DNA from: JANSYL01 sp963921255
GTDB lineage: Bacteria; Pseudomonadota; Alphaproteobacteria; Rhodobacterales; Rhodobacteraceae
NCBI GenBank assembly: GCA_963921255.3
Contig: CAWUEW020000001.1
Span: forward strand, 496,001 to 560,000
DNA length: 64,000 nucleotides
Reading direction: 5' to 3'
This document shows positions 8,488 to 17,155 of this stretch, in pieces. The notes under the pieces are model-generated. The model saw only the letters and a program-made list of their open reading frames with translations, had not been told where the DNA came from and ran no database searches. A program made the translations under genes and the position numbers. Position 1 is the first letter of the stretch. Every line of letters begins with the position of its first letter.

Positions 8488-9882
8488 TCACACCTCCGTC
8501 CGGCCGTGTTTGTCGACCCAGATCAGCAGAACCAAGCCAATGGCAAACAACCCGATCAGGGGCACCATGCCCATGCGCGCATCGCCCATCGCCGCTGTCG
8601 TTATGCCGATGAGCGCTGGGCCCAAGAAGGCGGTGGCCTTGCCCGAAAGGGCATACAGCCCAAACGCCTCGGTCGGCTTGCCTTCCTCGGCGTGGCGGCA
8701 CATCAAACTGCGCGAGGCAGACTGCAACACGCCCCCCGCGCCGCCGATCACCGCGCCACAGATAAAGAAGGAAATATCGGGTAGCCCCGATCCCTCGGCC
8801 AGGGGCAGGCCCCAAATCGCCTCACGGGTCAGGCCGACCACGAACAGACAGACGGCCATCAGGATAAGGATCATGGTGATGATCACCGGCTTTGGGCCAA
8901 GTCGCTCATCGACCCGTCCACCGATCCAGGTGGCCACGGCCGACGTGATGGCTGCGATGATCCCGAAGATGCCAACCTGCGTGATCGACCAGTTCAGTAC
9001 CAGGACGGCGTAGGTCCCCCCAAACCCGTACAGCGCGTTGAGGGCGTCGCGATAGAACATGGAAGAGCCCAGATACGCCGCCAGGCTGATCCGCTTGGGC
9101 AGGCTGCGCAGCGTGGCCATCAATTCGGACAGCGCTGGCCCAATCCCGGTGGCGATCCGGGGGCGCGGCACCTCGCGCACCCACAGAAAGAACGGGATCA
9201 TGAACACGATGTACCACAGCGCGATGAACGGGCCGACGAAGCGCGTGCCTTCGCGCTGTTCCGGGTCGAGCCCGAACGGTGGTTCCAATCCGATGAGCGT
9301 GACCCCCGCATCCGTTTCCGCGAACAGCAGAAGCATGATGAACAGCGCCAGGACGCCGCCCGCGTATCCCATGGCAAAGCCAGACCCGGAGATGCGGCCA
9401 ACCTCGGATTCGGTCCCTAGCTCGGGCAGCAGGGAGTTGGTGAAGATCGTCGTGAACTCGGCCCCGATCAGGCCAATGCCAAAGGCAATCAGGGCCCCGT
9501 ACAGAAAGCCGCCATCCGGCGTCAGCATCCAAAGACCGGCCGCCCCTAGAACAAAGAACAGGGAAAACGCGATAATCCAGGGCATCCGGCGCCCGGCATT
9601 GTCGGCCATGGCCCCAAGGATGGGTGCACAGAACGCGATGGTGAGACCGGTCAGCGTCTGCCCGAGTGACCACAGGCTTTGCGCGCGCGCATCGGCGGCC
9701 TGTTCGGCCATGCCGGACGCCATGAAGCTTTCGGTGGCGACCGATGCGAAATAGGGCGCGAAGACAAAGGTCAGGCCAAGCGTGAAATACGGCTGGCTGG
9801 CCCAGTCGAAGGCCCACCAGCCCCAAATGCGGCGGCGCAGGTCACGGGCGGACAGGGCGGGTGTGTCTGGGTGTGCGGACAT
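8488..9882 (-). CDS. MFS transporter, UMF1 (Atg22-like) family
   Basis: A 464-residue polytopic membrane protein with about 12 hydrophobic segments. The N-terminal pattern WWAFDWASQPYFTLGLTF is the signature of the UMF1/Atg22-like branch of the major facilitator superfamily, whose eukaryotic member exports amino acids from vacuoles. The bacterial substrate is not established. It is the first gene of a three-gene operon with mepA and a phytase-like protein, so a link to release or uptake of wall-derived or phosphorylated small molecules is possible but inferred. A perfect GAAAAGCGCTTTTC palindrome lies 32 bp upstream of its start. Confidence 0.85.
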   Translation of the reverse strand: MSAHPDTPALSARDLRRRIWGWWAFDWASQPYFTLGLTFVFAPYFASVATESFMASGMAEQAADARAQSLWSLGQTLTGLTIAFCAPILGAMADNAGRRMPWIIAFSLFFVLGAAGLWMLTPDGGFLYGALIAFGIGLIGAEFTTIFTNSLLPELGTESEVGRISGSGFAMGYAGGVLALFIMLLLFAETDAGVTLIGLEPPFGLDPEQREGTRFVGPFIALWYIVFMIPFFLWVREVPRPRIATGIGPALSELMATLRSLPKRISLAAYLGSSMFYRDALNALYGFGGTYAVLVLNWSITQVGIFGIIAAITSAVATWIGGRVDERLGPKPVIITMILILMAVCLFVVGLTREAIWGLPLAEGSGLPDISFFICGAVIGGAGGVLQSASRSLMCRHAEEGKPTEAFGLYALSGKATAFLGPALIGITTAAMGDARMGMVPLIGLFAIGLVLLIWVDKHGRTEV

Positions 9883-9913
9883 GGGTCAAGCTTTGACAGA
9901 CTGAACCCCATTC

Positions 9914-9927
9914 GAAAAGCGCTTTTC
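9914..9927. promoter_or_regulatory. 14-bp perfect palindrome GAAAAGCGCTTTTC
   Basis: A perfect inverted repeat with the core AAGCGCTT lies between the UMF1 transporter start (9882) and the thioesterase stop (9932). The core is the one bound by many LacI-family repressors. The T-run on the minus strand also permits a weak terminator for the thioesterase gene. The sequence cannot decide between the two. Confidence 0.45.
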
Positions 9928-9931
9928 CGGC

Positions 9932-10462
9932 CTACAGCCCCGGCGGCCACGGGCGTTCCGTGTCGGCCGCGGACCACGCCTGAATCCAGTCGGGAAGGGG
10001 GGGTGGTGTCGGGTCGACACCCATGGCCTCGGCTACTTCCCCGACGGGCGCCAAACGCCCGTTCTTGGTGACCCCGGTGCGCAGCAAACCGTGGTTGCAG
10101 CAGGTCTCACCCCGATACATGGCTTGTTCGAGGTAGAAAAACCGCTCATCCCACCCGACGAAGCGGGTCCGTAGTTCAAACCGTTGAAGGGGCCGAATGC
10201 GCGCGCGAAACCGCATGGAATACCCCGCAACGACCAAGCCCCATTTCTGCTGCCGCAGCACATCGGCCAGCCCGATCCGCACGGCAAGGGCAAAGCGCCC
10301 AAGGTCATACAAGGTTGCGATCCGCCCATTGTTCATTTCAATGAACATGTCGGCGTCCCAGGGCAGGCAGCGCATGTCCATCCTGTGCGTCTCAAAGATG
10401 CCGAGCGGCGGCTTTCGACGTTCGGCGAGCGTGATGGCGGCAAATCGGACGAAGGGATACAT
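9932..10462 (-). CDS. Acyl-CoA thioesterase-like hotdog protein
   Basis: A 176-residue single-hotdog-domain protein of the 4-hydroxybenzoyl-CoA thioesterase/THEM6-like group. Visible markers are the N-terminal half ETHRMDMRCLPWDADMFIEMNNG, where the aspartate-asparagine region of the hotdog active site is expected, followed by a long helix and antiparallel strands. It would hydrolyse acyl-CoA thioesters, substrate unknown. I use the ATG at 10462; a TTG at 10474 adds four residues. It faces yggT divergently, with about 115 bp between starts. Confidence 0.75.
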   Translation of the reverse strand: MYPFVRFAAITLAERRKPPLGIFETHRMDMRCLPWDADMFIEMNNGRIATLYDLGRFALAVRIGLADVLRQQKWGLVVAGYSMRFRARIRPLQRFELRTRFVGWDERFFYLEQAMYRGETCCNHGLLRTGVTKNGRLAPVGEVAEAMGVDPTPPPLPDWIQAWSAADTERPWPPGL

Positions 10463-10578
10463 GGCGAAACCCAAACGTCACGCTGACGCGAGCGTCAAGC
10501 ACGCCCTTGCGTCAGCTTGCACGAACCCCATGCACGGCCTATGTGCGAAAGCACGGCTGTGAAAGGGACCCGAGTGGT

Positions 10579-10866
10579 ATGACGTCTTTGTTCCAAATCC
10601 TGATGCTTCTGATCGATGTCGCGTTCTTCATCGTGATCGTCCACATCATCATGAGCTGGCTGATCAATTTCGGCGTTCTGAACATGCGTCAGCCGATCGT
10701 CGCGCAGATCTGGGATGGTCTGAACCGGTTGCTCGAGCCGGTCTACCGGCCCATCCGTAACATGCTGCCTCAGATGGGCGGATTGGACCTGGCCCCGCTG
10801 ATCGTGATCCTGGCGCTTTACATCGTCGAGATCATCCTGGTGAACAACGTCGGCTTCTTCATTTAG
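10579..10866 (+). CDS. YggT family membrane protein
   Basis: A 95-residue protein with two hydrophobic segments flanking a conserved loop (MSWLINFGVLN, then EPVYRPIRNMLPQMGGLDLAPL), the pattern of the YggT family. These small inner-membrane proteins are linked to osmotic-stress tolerance and, in some bacteria, cell division or thylakoid organisation; the molecular role is unsettled. The ATG at 10579 is chosen because the upstream extension to 10507 lacks hydrophobic or conserved content. It overlaps the convergent msrA stop by 3 bp. Confidence 0.88.
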   Translation: MTSLFQILMLLIDVAFFIVIVHIIMSWLINFGVLNMRQPIVAQIWDGLNRLLEPVYRPIRNMLPQMGGLDLAPLIVILALYIVEIILVNNVGFFI

Positions 10867-11543
10867 CCGCTGTAGCCATGGGCAAAGGGGGCGTCTGACC
10901 CCCACAGTTCGCGCACGCGGTCGTCGCGCCCGCAGCTTTCCCGATACAGGTCATAGGCCACGGACTTCCGGCGTGGTCCGAACCGCGTGAGGATCAGGTC
11001 GCTGCTGCGGTAGAAATCCTGATGATAGGCCTCGGCGGCATAGAAGGTTGCCGCGCCGCGGACCGGCGTCACGATATCTTGCCCCAGATCCTGTTCGGCC
11101 TGCGCGATTGCGGCTTGGGCGATGCGCCGCTCGTCGTCTGACGCCGTGAAGATTGCGGTGGTGTAGCTGAACCCGCGATCACAGAACTGCCCGTCGGCAT
11201 CCGTCGGGTCGATCGACCGCAAGAACAGGTGCAGAAGCTGGTCATAGGCAAGGCGATCCGCATCATAGGTGATTTCCACGACCTCAAGGTGACCGGTGCC
11301 CCCGGACACGACCTCGCGGTAGCTGGGGTCGGATACATCGCCCCCCGCAAACCCCGAGACCACTTCGATCACACCATCGACCCGTTCGAAGTCTGACTCG
11401 ACACACCAGAAACATCCGCCCGCAACGATTGTTGTCCGAATGTCTTCGGCATGGGCCTTGCCATGTTGCAGCAAGACAGCGGCCAACATGGCGGCAGACA
11501 ACAGGACCGGTTTGAACGGCGCGGCGTGGGGAAGCCGTGGCAT
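10863..11543 (-). CDS. msrA: Peptide-methionine (S)-S-oxide reductase, exported
   Basis: A 226-residue MsrA with the catalytic GCFWC motif at 43-47 (Cys44 nucleophile). The GTGHLEVVEI and YHQDFY blocks typical of the family follow. The start at 11543 has a strong AAGGAGA site and creates a signal peptide (hydrophobic stretch about 13-26, cleavage near AHA-E). The enzyme should therefore act in the periplasm, whereas most bacterial MsrA enzymes are cytoplasmic. Additional cysteines (in GQFCDRG and RESCGRD) could act as resolving residues. A periplasmic thioredoxin and CcdA are encoded 6 kb away and could supply electrons. Confidence 0.93.
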   Translation of the reverse strand: MPRLPHAAPFKPVLLSAAMLAAVLLQHGKAHAEDIRTTIVAGGCFWCVESDFERVDGVIEVVSGFAGGDVSDPSYREVVSGGTGHLEVVEITYDADRLAYDQLLHLFLRSIDPTDADGQFCDRGFSYTTAIFTASDDERRIAQAAIAQAEQDLGQDIVTPVRGAATFYAAEAYHQDFYRSSDLILTRFGPRRKSVAYDLYRESCGRDDRVRELWGSDAPFAHGYSG

Positions 11544-11670
11544 GGGGACTCTCCTTCTTCGATCGCGGGTAAAATGCGCGCGACCGGCGTTGACACGCAA
11601 AGCACAGAGGCGTGAGGTCACAACGAGGTGAGCGGAGACCCGCAAACGTTACAACAGAAGGAGCGGCACC

Positions 11671-12378
11671 ATGCGGATCGCGATGTGGTCGGGGCCCCGG
11701 AACCTGTCGACGGCGATGATGTACGCCTTTGCTGCACGTGGGGACTGCGCCGTTTGGGATGAACCGTTTTACGCCGCCTACCTGGAGGCAACGGGCGCGG
11801 ATCATCCGATGCGCGCCGACGTGCTGGCCGATCAGGAGCGGGATGCCGGCAAGGTTGCGGCGGCCTGTCTGGGGGCCATTCCCGGTGAGAAAGCCCATTT
11901 CTACATGAAGCACATGCCGCATCATATGGTCGACGGGTTCCCGCTTGCATGGGCGGATGGGTGCGTGAACGTCCACCTCATCCGCCATCCGGCGCAGGTG
12001 ATCGCAAGCTACGCGCAGAAGCGGGACGAGATCACCTTGGAGGATATCGGTTTTGAGCAGCAGGTCCGCGTGTTCGACCGCCTGCCGGGGCCGGTCGTGG
12101 ACGGGACGGATATCCGCCAATCGCCTGAACACATGCTGCGTCGCCTCTGCGCCGAGATCGGATTGCCCTTTGTAGAAAACATGCTGGCGTGGCCGGCGGG
12201 TCCAAAGCCCTATGACGGCGCCTGGGCGCCGCATTGGTACAATGCCGTTCATGCGTCGACGGGATTTGCCCCACCCGAAGGGGACCTTCCCGACGTGCCG
12301 GCGCCGCACCGCCATTTGCTTGACGCGGCCCTGCCCGCCTACCTGGAAATGAAGGCGAAGGCCCTGACATTGTCATAG
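11671..12378 (+). CDS. Sulfotransferase-like P-loop protein
   Basis: A 235-residue protein that starts with SGPRNLSTAMMYAF (7-20), a 5'-phosphosulfate-binding-loop-like motif. Later it has HLIRHPAQVIASY (102-114), matching the 3'-phosphate-binding region of sulfotransferases (RxPxxxxxSxY). Such enzymes transfer sulfate from PAPS to hydroxyl or amino groups. The branch is widespread in alphaproteobacteria and no substrate is known to me. It lies just upstream of the ade-amn operon, with a 43-bp gap, and could be cotranscribed. It may have lost sulfotransferase activity. Confidence 0.7.
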   Translation: MRIAMWSGPRNLSTAMMYAFAARGDCAVWDEPFYAAYLEATGADHPMRADVLADQERDAGKVAAACLGAIPGEKAHFYMKHMPHHMVDGFPLAWADGCVNVHLIRHPAQVIASYAQKRDEITLEDIGFEQQVRVFDRLPGPVVDGTDIRQSPEHMLRRLCAEIGLPFVENMLAWPAGPKPYDGAWAPHWYNAVHASTGFAPPEGDLPDVPAPHRHLLDAALPAYLEMKAKALTLS

Positions 12379-12421
12379 AAACGTGGCTTGAAGCCCGCGC
12401 GAATGGGTGAAAAACTGCGCT

Positions 12422-14242
12422 ATGTCAGACCTTACCGATTTCCCCCCGTCCTTCCCCGCCTGGCCGGATGTCGCCTCGGATCTTGTGGCGACCGCCGCTG
12501 GCCGCGCGCCTGCTGATCTGGTGCTGCGCAACGTCAAGCTCGTCAATGTTCACACCCGCGAGGTGCTGGAGGGGTGGGGCGTGGCCGTCCGCCACGGACG
12601 GTTTGCCTATGTCGGACCGGACCCAAGCTACATGATCGGGGACGAGACCGAGGTGGTCGATGGCGGTGGGCGCTATCTGATCCCCGGGCTGTGCGATGGG
12701 CATATGCATATCGAATCGGGCATGCTCACCCCGGCAGAGTTTGCCCGCGCCGTGATCCCGCATGGGACCACCACCATGTTCACCGACCCGCATGAAATCG
12801 CGAATGTGTTTGGGCTGCGCGGTGTGCGGCTGATGCATGACGAAGCCCTGATGCAGCCGGTCAACATTTTCACGCAGATGCCTTCCTGCGCGCCCTCGGC
12901 CCCGGGGCTGGAGACAACCGGGTATGAAATCGGGCCAGAGGATGTGACGGAGGCGATGGCCTGGCCTGGCATTATCGGCTTGGGCGAGATGATGAACTTT
13001 CCCGGTGTCGTGGCGGGCAGTCAACAAATGCTGGCTGAGATTGCGGCGACGCAAGCGGCGGGCAAGACGGTTGGCGGACACTATGCCTCGCCCGACCTGG
13101 GACCGGCGTTTCACGCCTACGCGGCCGGTGGCCCGGCGGATGACCACGAAGGCACATGTGAAGCCGACGCCGTGGCCCGCATGCGCCAGGGGATGCGGTC
13201 GATGATCCGATTGGGCTCGGCCTGGTACGATATCGAAGCGCAAATCACGGCGATCACCGAACGTGGCCTCGACCCGCGCAACATGATCCTGTGCACCGAC
13301 GATTGTCATTCTGGCACCTTGATCCACGATGGTCACATGAACCGCGCCGTCCGCCACGCGATCGCCTGTGGGTGCGACCCGCTGATCGCGCTCCAGATGG
13401 CAACGGTGAACACCGCGACCCATTTTGGCCTTGAGCGGGAACTGGGCTCCATTGCGCCGGGGCGGCGGGCGGACATGATCCTGACCTCCGACCTCGCGGC
13501 GTTGCCCATCGACGTCGTCTTTGCGCGCGGCGAAAAGGTGGCCGAGGCCGGTGTTTGCCTGGCCGAATGCCCGCATCTCGACTGGCCAAGCGATACCCGG
13601 GCCTCGGTTCATCTTGGCCGGGACCTGACGGCGGCGGATTTCGAGATTGCGGCGCCAGGCGGGGCAACGGCCGTGACGGCTCGCGTGATTGGTGTCGTGG
13701 AAAACCAGGCCCCCACCGAAGCCTTGACCGCAGCGCTGCCGGTGCGCGACGGCCTGGTCGAGGGGGCCGATGGTGTGTGCCAGATCGCACTGGTCGAACG
13801 GCACCGGGCGACAGGGGATGTGGTGAACGCCTTCGTGTCGGGCGTCGGATACGAAGGGCGCATGGCCATCGCGTCGACGGTGGCCCATGACAGCCACCAT
13901 ATGATTACGGTGGGCACCGACCGTGACATGATGGCCAAGGCCTCGATGCGGTTGGCCGAGGTCGGCGGCGGTGTCACTGTCTGGAAGGATGGCGCCGAGA
14001 TCGCGCTGGTTGAACTGCCCATCGCTGGTCTTATGTCAGACCGACCCGCCGCGGAAGTCGCTGAAAAAGCGCAAGGCATCGTGACCGCGATGGCCGCCTG
14101 CGGCTGCACGTTGAACAACGCTTACATGCAACACTCGCTGCTTGCACTGGTTGTGATCCCAAGCCTGCGGATTTCCGATCTGGGCTTGGTTGATGTCGAC
14201 CGGTTCGAGCTGACCGATCTGTTTGAGAAGGAGGGGGCATGA
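12422..14242 (+). CDS. ade: Adenine deaminase
   Basis: A 606-residue amidohydrolase-superfamily adenine deaminase. Metal-site motifs include GHMHIESGMLTP (from about 93) and TDPHEIANVFG (from about 121). The C-terminal region contains the family blocks GFVSGVGYEGRMA-like and DSHHMITVGTDRDM. It converts adenine to hypoxanthine plus ammonia in the cytoplasm using Mn/Fe. The ATG at 12422 is used; an in-frame GTG at 12407 would add five residues. Its stop overlaps the start of amn (ATGA), so the two products are probably made together and act in sequence on AMP-derived adenine. Confidence 0.95.
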   Translation: MSDLTDFPPSFPAWPDVASDLVATAAGRAPADLVLRNVKLVNVHTREVLEGWGVAVRHGRFAYVGPDPSYMIGDETEVVDGGGRYLIPGLCDGHMHIESGMLTPAEFARAVIPHGTTTMFTDPHEIANVFGLRGVRLMHDEALMQPVNIFTQMPSCAPSAPGLETTGYEIGPEDVTEAMAWPGIIGLGEMMNFPGVVAGSQQMLAEIAATQAAGKTVGGHYASPDLGPAFHAYAAGGPADDHEGTCEADAVARMRQGMRSMIRLGSAWYDIEAQITAITERGLDPRNMILCTDDCHSGTLIHDGHMNRAVRHAIACGCDPLIALQMATVNTATHFGLERELGSIAPGRRADMILTSDLAALPIDVVFARGEKVAEAGVCLAECPHLDWPSDTRASVHLGRDLTAADFEIAAPGGATAVTARVIGVVENQAPTEALTAALPVRDGLVEGADGVCQIALVERHRATGDVVNAFVSGVGYEGRMAIASTVAHDSHHMITVGTDRDMMAKASMRLAEVGGGVTVWKDGAEIALVELPIAGLMSDRPAAEVAEKAQGIVTAMAACGCTLNNAYMQHSLLALVVIPSLRISDLGLVDVDRFELTDLFEKEGA

Positions 14243-15723
14243 CCGCCCACATGAAACATTTGCCGATCGAGACGCCGTCCAATGACGGGGTGAAAAGCTT
14301 CACCGATGCGTCCGACGCGGTCGCATATCTGGAAACGCTGTATCACGAGGCCACGGCCTTTTTGCGCGAGCGGTTTTCAGCGGTCGTGGGCGGCGCGGCC
14401 CCCTCCAAAAGGTTCCGCGCGTTCTACCCCGAGATTCGGATCACGACCGCCAGCTACAGCCAGGTCGACAGCCGTCTGGCGTTTGGCCATGTGGCCGAAC
14501 CGGGCACATACGCGACCACCGTCACTCGCCCGGATCTCTTTCGCCATTACTTGCGCCAACAGATTGGCCTGTTGATCGAGAACCATGACGTCCCGGTTGA
14601 GGTTGGGCCGTCCGTGACGCCGATTCCGGTGCATTTCGCCGTTTTGAACGATGCCGATGTGCAGGTGCCACAGGAAGGGGCGATGTCCTTCCCGCTGCGC
14701 GATGCGTTTGACGTCCCGGATTTGGAAACCACCCACGACGACATCGTAAACGGGTTCGGGTTCAAGCATGAAGACGGGGCCGGGGCCTTGGCGCCGTTTA
14801 CGGCACAGCGGATCGACTATTCGCTGGCCCGTCTGGCGCATTACACGGCCACCCAGCCCGAGCATTTCCAGAATCACGTCCTGTTCACGAACTACCAGTT
14901 CTATATGGACGAATTCGTGGGCTTTGCCCGCGCCGCTTTGGCTGATCCCGACAGTGGGTACACCGCCTTGGTCGGTCCCGGGAACGATGTGATCACGGAT
15001 CCCGAGCAGGCCTTGTCGCCGCCTTCGAAACTGCCGCAGATGCCGACCTATCACCTCGTGCGGGACGGCGGTGCGGGGATCACGCTGGTCAATATCGGCG
15101 TCGGTCCGTCCAATGCCAAAACCGCAACGGACCACATCGCCGTGCTTCGCCCGCATGCCTGGTTGATGGTGGGCCATTGTGCGGGCCTGCGGAACACGCA
15201 GTCTTTGGGCGACTACGTGTTGGCCCACGCGTACCTGCGCGAAGACAAGGTGCTGGACGATGACCTTCCCGTCTGGGTTCCGATCCCGCCCTTGGCCGAG
15301 ATCCAGATCGCGTTGGAGGATGCTGTGGCCGACGTCAGCGAGGTGACAGGTTTCGAGTTGAAACGGATCATGCGGACGGGGACCGTTGCCACGGTCGACA
15401 ACCGCAACTGGGAATTGCGGGATCATTCTGGGCCGGTGCAACGGCTGAGCCAAAGCCGCGCCATTGCGCTGGACATGGAAAGCGCCACGATCGCGGCAAA
15501 CGGGTTCCGGTTCCGCGTGCCCTACGGGACGCTGTTGTGTGTGTCGGACAAACCGCTCCACGGGGAGTTGAAACTGCCCGGCATGGCATCGACCTTCTAT
15601 AAAACACAGGTCTCCCGGCACCTGTTGATCGGAATTCGCGCGATGGAAAAGCTGCGCGACATGCCCTTGGAACGCTTGCACAGCCGCAAACTGCGCTCGT
15701 TTGAGGAGACTGCCTTCCTGTAG
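14239..15723 (+). CDS. amn: AMP nucleosidase
   Basis: A 494-residue AMP nucleosidase, close to the E. coli length. It has the N-terminal Amn-specific domain (about 20-185) and a C-terminal nucleoside-phosphorylase-like domain with GVGPSNAKTATDHIAVLRPH, WLMVGHCAGLR and the closing LDMESATIAANGFRFRVPYGTLLCVSDKP region (listed in pieces). It hydrolyses AMP to adenine and ribose 5-phosphate. Translation is coupled to ade by a 4-bp overlap. Together they give AMP to hypoxanthine without AMP deaminase. In E. coli the two genes are not adjacent. Confidence 0.95.
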   Translation: MTAHMKHLPIETPSNDGVKSFTDASDAVAYLETLYHEATAFLRERFSAVVGGAAPSKRFRAFYPEIRITTASYSQVDSRLAFGHVAEPGTYATTVTRPDLFRHYLRQQIGLLIENHDVPVEVGPSVTPIPVHFAVLNDADVQVPQEGAMSFPLRDAFDVPDLETTHDDIVNGFGFKHEDGAGALAPFTAQRIDYSLARLAHYTATQPEHFQNHVLFTNYQFYMDEFVGFARAALADPDSGYTALVGPGNDVITDPEQALSPPSKLPQMPTYHLVRDGGAGITLVNIGVGPSNAKTATDHIAVLRPHAWLMVGHCAGLRNTQSLGDYVLAHAYLREDKVLDDDLPVWVPIPPLAEIQIALEDAVADVSEVTGFELKRIMRTGTVATVDNRNWELRDHSGPVQRLSQSRAIALDMESATIAANGFRFRVPYGTLLCVSDKPLHGELKLPGMASTFYKTQVSRHLLIGIRAMEKLRDMPLERLHSRKLRSFEETAFL

Positions 15724-15757
15724 GACCGTCAAAATCGCGGGAAAAATGCTGTTTTTG

Positions 15758-15775
15758 TTGCGTTCCGTGACGCAA
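15758..15775. promoter_or_regulatory. Inverted repeat TTGCGT-N6-ACGCAA upstream of the HU gene
   Basis: Two perfect 6-bp arms are separated by six bases, 78 bp before the HU start and 35 bp after the amn stop. It could be an operator or part of a weak hairpin ending the amn transcript. No T-run follows on the plus strand, so a terminator role is less likely. Confidence 0.3.
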
Positions 15776-15852
15776 ACCGTTGTGTGGACCAACAATATTC
15801 GGTTAGTTTCCTGCCAACGGACCCTAGGGTTCGCGAAGCAGGAGACAGAGCA

Positions 15853-16143
15853 ATGGCAACGAAACCGATGACCAAGACCCAACTCGTAGCGGCCCTGGCC
15901 GAAGAAATGGGCACCGACAAGAAATCCGCAGGCAGCGCGCTCGACGCGATCGCAGCTGTCGTCACCAAGGAAGTTGCAGGCGGCGGCGCCGTGACCATCC
16001 CCGGTATTGGCAAAGTCTATTGCCGCGCCCGCCCCGAGCGTATGGTGCGCAACCCGGCCACCGGTGAGCAGATCAAGAAAGAAGCCGACAAGCAGGTCAA
16101 AGTGACCATCGCGAAGGCACTGAAGGACAGCGTGAACGGCTGA
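15853..16143 (+). CDS. HU family DNA-binding protein
   Basis: A 96-residue histone-like protein. It has the helical N-terminal dimerisation part (MTKTQLVAALAEEMGTDK), the glycine turn TIPGIGKVY and the DNA-binding arm with the intercalation motif RNPATGE at 66-72 in place of the usual RNPxTG. The start at 15853 follows AGGAGACAGAGCA; upstream in-frame codons to 15784 are non-coding in character. Such proteins bend and compact DNA. The tail KEADKQVKVTIAKALKDSVNG is slightly extended relative to E. coli HU. A strong intrinsic terminator follows 23 bp after the stop. Confidence 0.95.
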   Translation: MATKPMTKTQLVAALAEEMGTDKKSAGSALDAIAAVVTKEVAGGGAVTIPGIGKVYCRARPERMVRNPATGEQIKKEADKQVKVTIAKALKDSVNG

Positions 16144-16165
16144 TTGCCGTCCGCCAGATTTCGTG

Positions 16166-16199
16166 AAAGGGTCGCGCCCGATGGGCTGCGGCCCTTTTC
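16166..16199 (+). terminator. Intrinsic terminator after the HU gene
   Basis: A 10-bp outer stem (AAAGGGTCGC with GCGGCCCTTT, one G-U pair) encloses an inner GCCC-GAT-GGGC hairpin and ends in TTTTC. It lies just after the HU stop and before the next gene on the same strand. Confidence 0.85.
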
Positions 16200-16227
16200 A
16201 TTTGCACGATTGAAAGGCGATTGAACC

Positions 16228-17097
16228 ATGGATCTGCGCGCCCTGGCGATGGGTTTGATCTTTGCGCTGATCTGGTCGTCGGCCTTCACGTCTGCCCGGA
16301 TCATCGTCGAGGCCGCGCCGCCCCTGATGGCCCTTTCGATCCGGTTCTTCATTTCGGGCGGGATCGGGATTGCCATCGCCCTTGCCCTTGGTCAGCGGTT
16401 CACCCTGACCCGGGCGCAGTGGATGTCGGTTCTGATCTTCGGAATCTGCCAGAATGCGCTGTATCTGGGGCTGAATTTCGTGGCGATGCAAACGGTTGAG
16501 GCCTCCCTTGCGGCCATCATCGCATCCACCATGCCGCTTTTGGTGGCGGCCGCAAATTGGGGCATTTTCCGAGAGCGGCTGCCAGCGGTGGGGTTGGTTG
16601 GCTTGGCAGCCGGGTTTGCCGGGGTGGCCATGATCATGGCGCAGCGATTTGGCGGCGGGGCGGATCCGTTCGGCGTGGTGTTGTGCCTGATCGGGGCGGT
16701 GGCCCTGACGGTTGCCACCTTGTCCGTGCGCGGCGCGTCGTCGGATGGCGGCAATCTGTTGATGGTGGTCGGGTTGCAGATGATCGTGGGCGCGGTGGCC
16801 CTCTTGCCGCCTGCGCTGATCCTCGAGACCTTCGTTGTTGAATGGTCCACGGCGTTGGTGGTGGCCTTCGTGTACACGACCCTGATGCCGGGGCTGGTGG
16901 CAACCTTTATCTGGTTCCTGCTGGTCGGACGGATCGGACCGACCCGCGCGGCGACCTATCACTTCCTCAATCCGTTTTTTGGTGTCGCAATTGCCGCCGT
17001 TCTGTTGGGCGAAGCATTGAGCCTGTTCGACGTAATCGGCGTCACGATCATCGCGGTCGGTATTCTGATGGTCCAGCGCGCGCGGATCACATCGTAA
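16228..17097 (+). CDS. EamA/DMT-family transporter
   Basis: A 289-residue inner-membrane protein with ten predicted hydrophobic segments arranged as two EamA repeats (about 5-135 and 150-285). The N-terminal pattern ALAMGLIFALIWSSAFTSARI is typical of the drug/metabolite transporter superfamily, usually exporters of amino acids or other metabolites. Substrate unknown. The gene stands alone between the HU terminator and ccdA. A second, separate DMT exporter is encoded at 28786; the two are different in sequence and not recent duplicates. Confidence 0.88.
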   Translation: MDLRALAMGLIFALIWSSAFTSARIIVEAAPPLMALSIRFFISGGIGIAIALALGQRFTLTRAQWMSVLIFGICQNALYLGLNFVAMQTVEASLAAIIASTMPLLVAAANWGIFRERLPAVGLVGLAAGFAGVAMIMAQRFGGGADPFGVVLCLIGAVALTVATLSVRGASSDGGNLLMVVGLQMIVGAVALLPPALILETFVVEWSTALVVAFVYTTLMPGLVATFIWFLLVGRIGPTRAATYHFLNPFFGVAIAAVLLGEALSLFDVIGVTIIAVGILMVQRARITS

Positions 17098-17155
17098 CGT
17101 TTCCTCACGACACTGTTTGGTGACAGTGAACCGCGTCTGACGCATCAAGCGCGCT

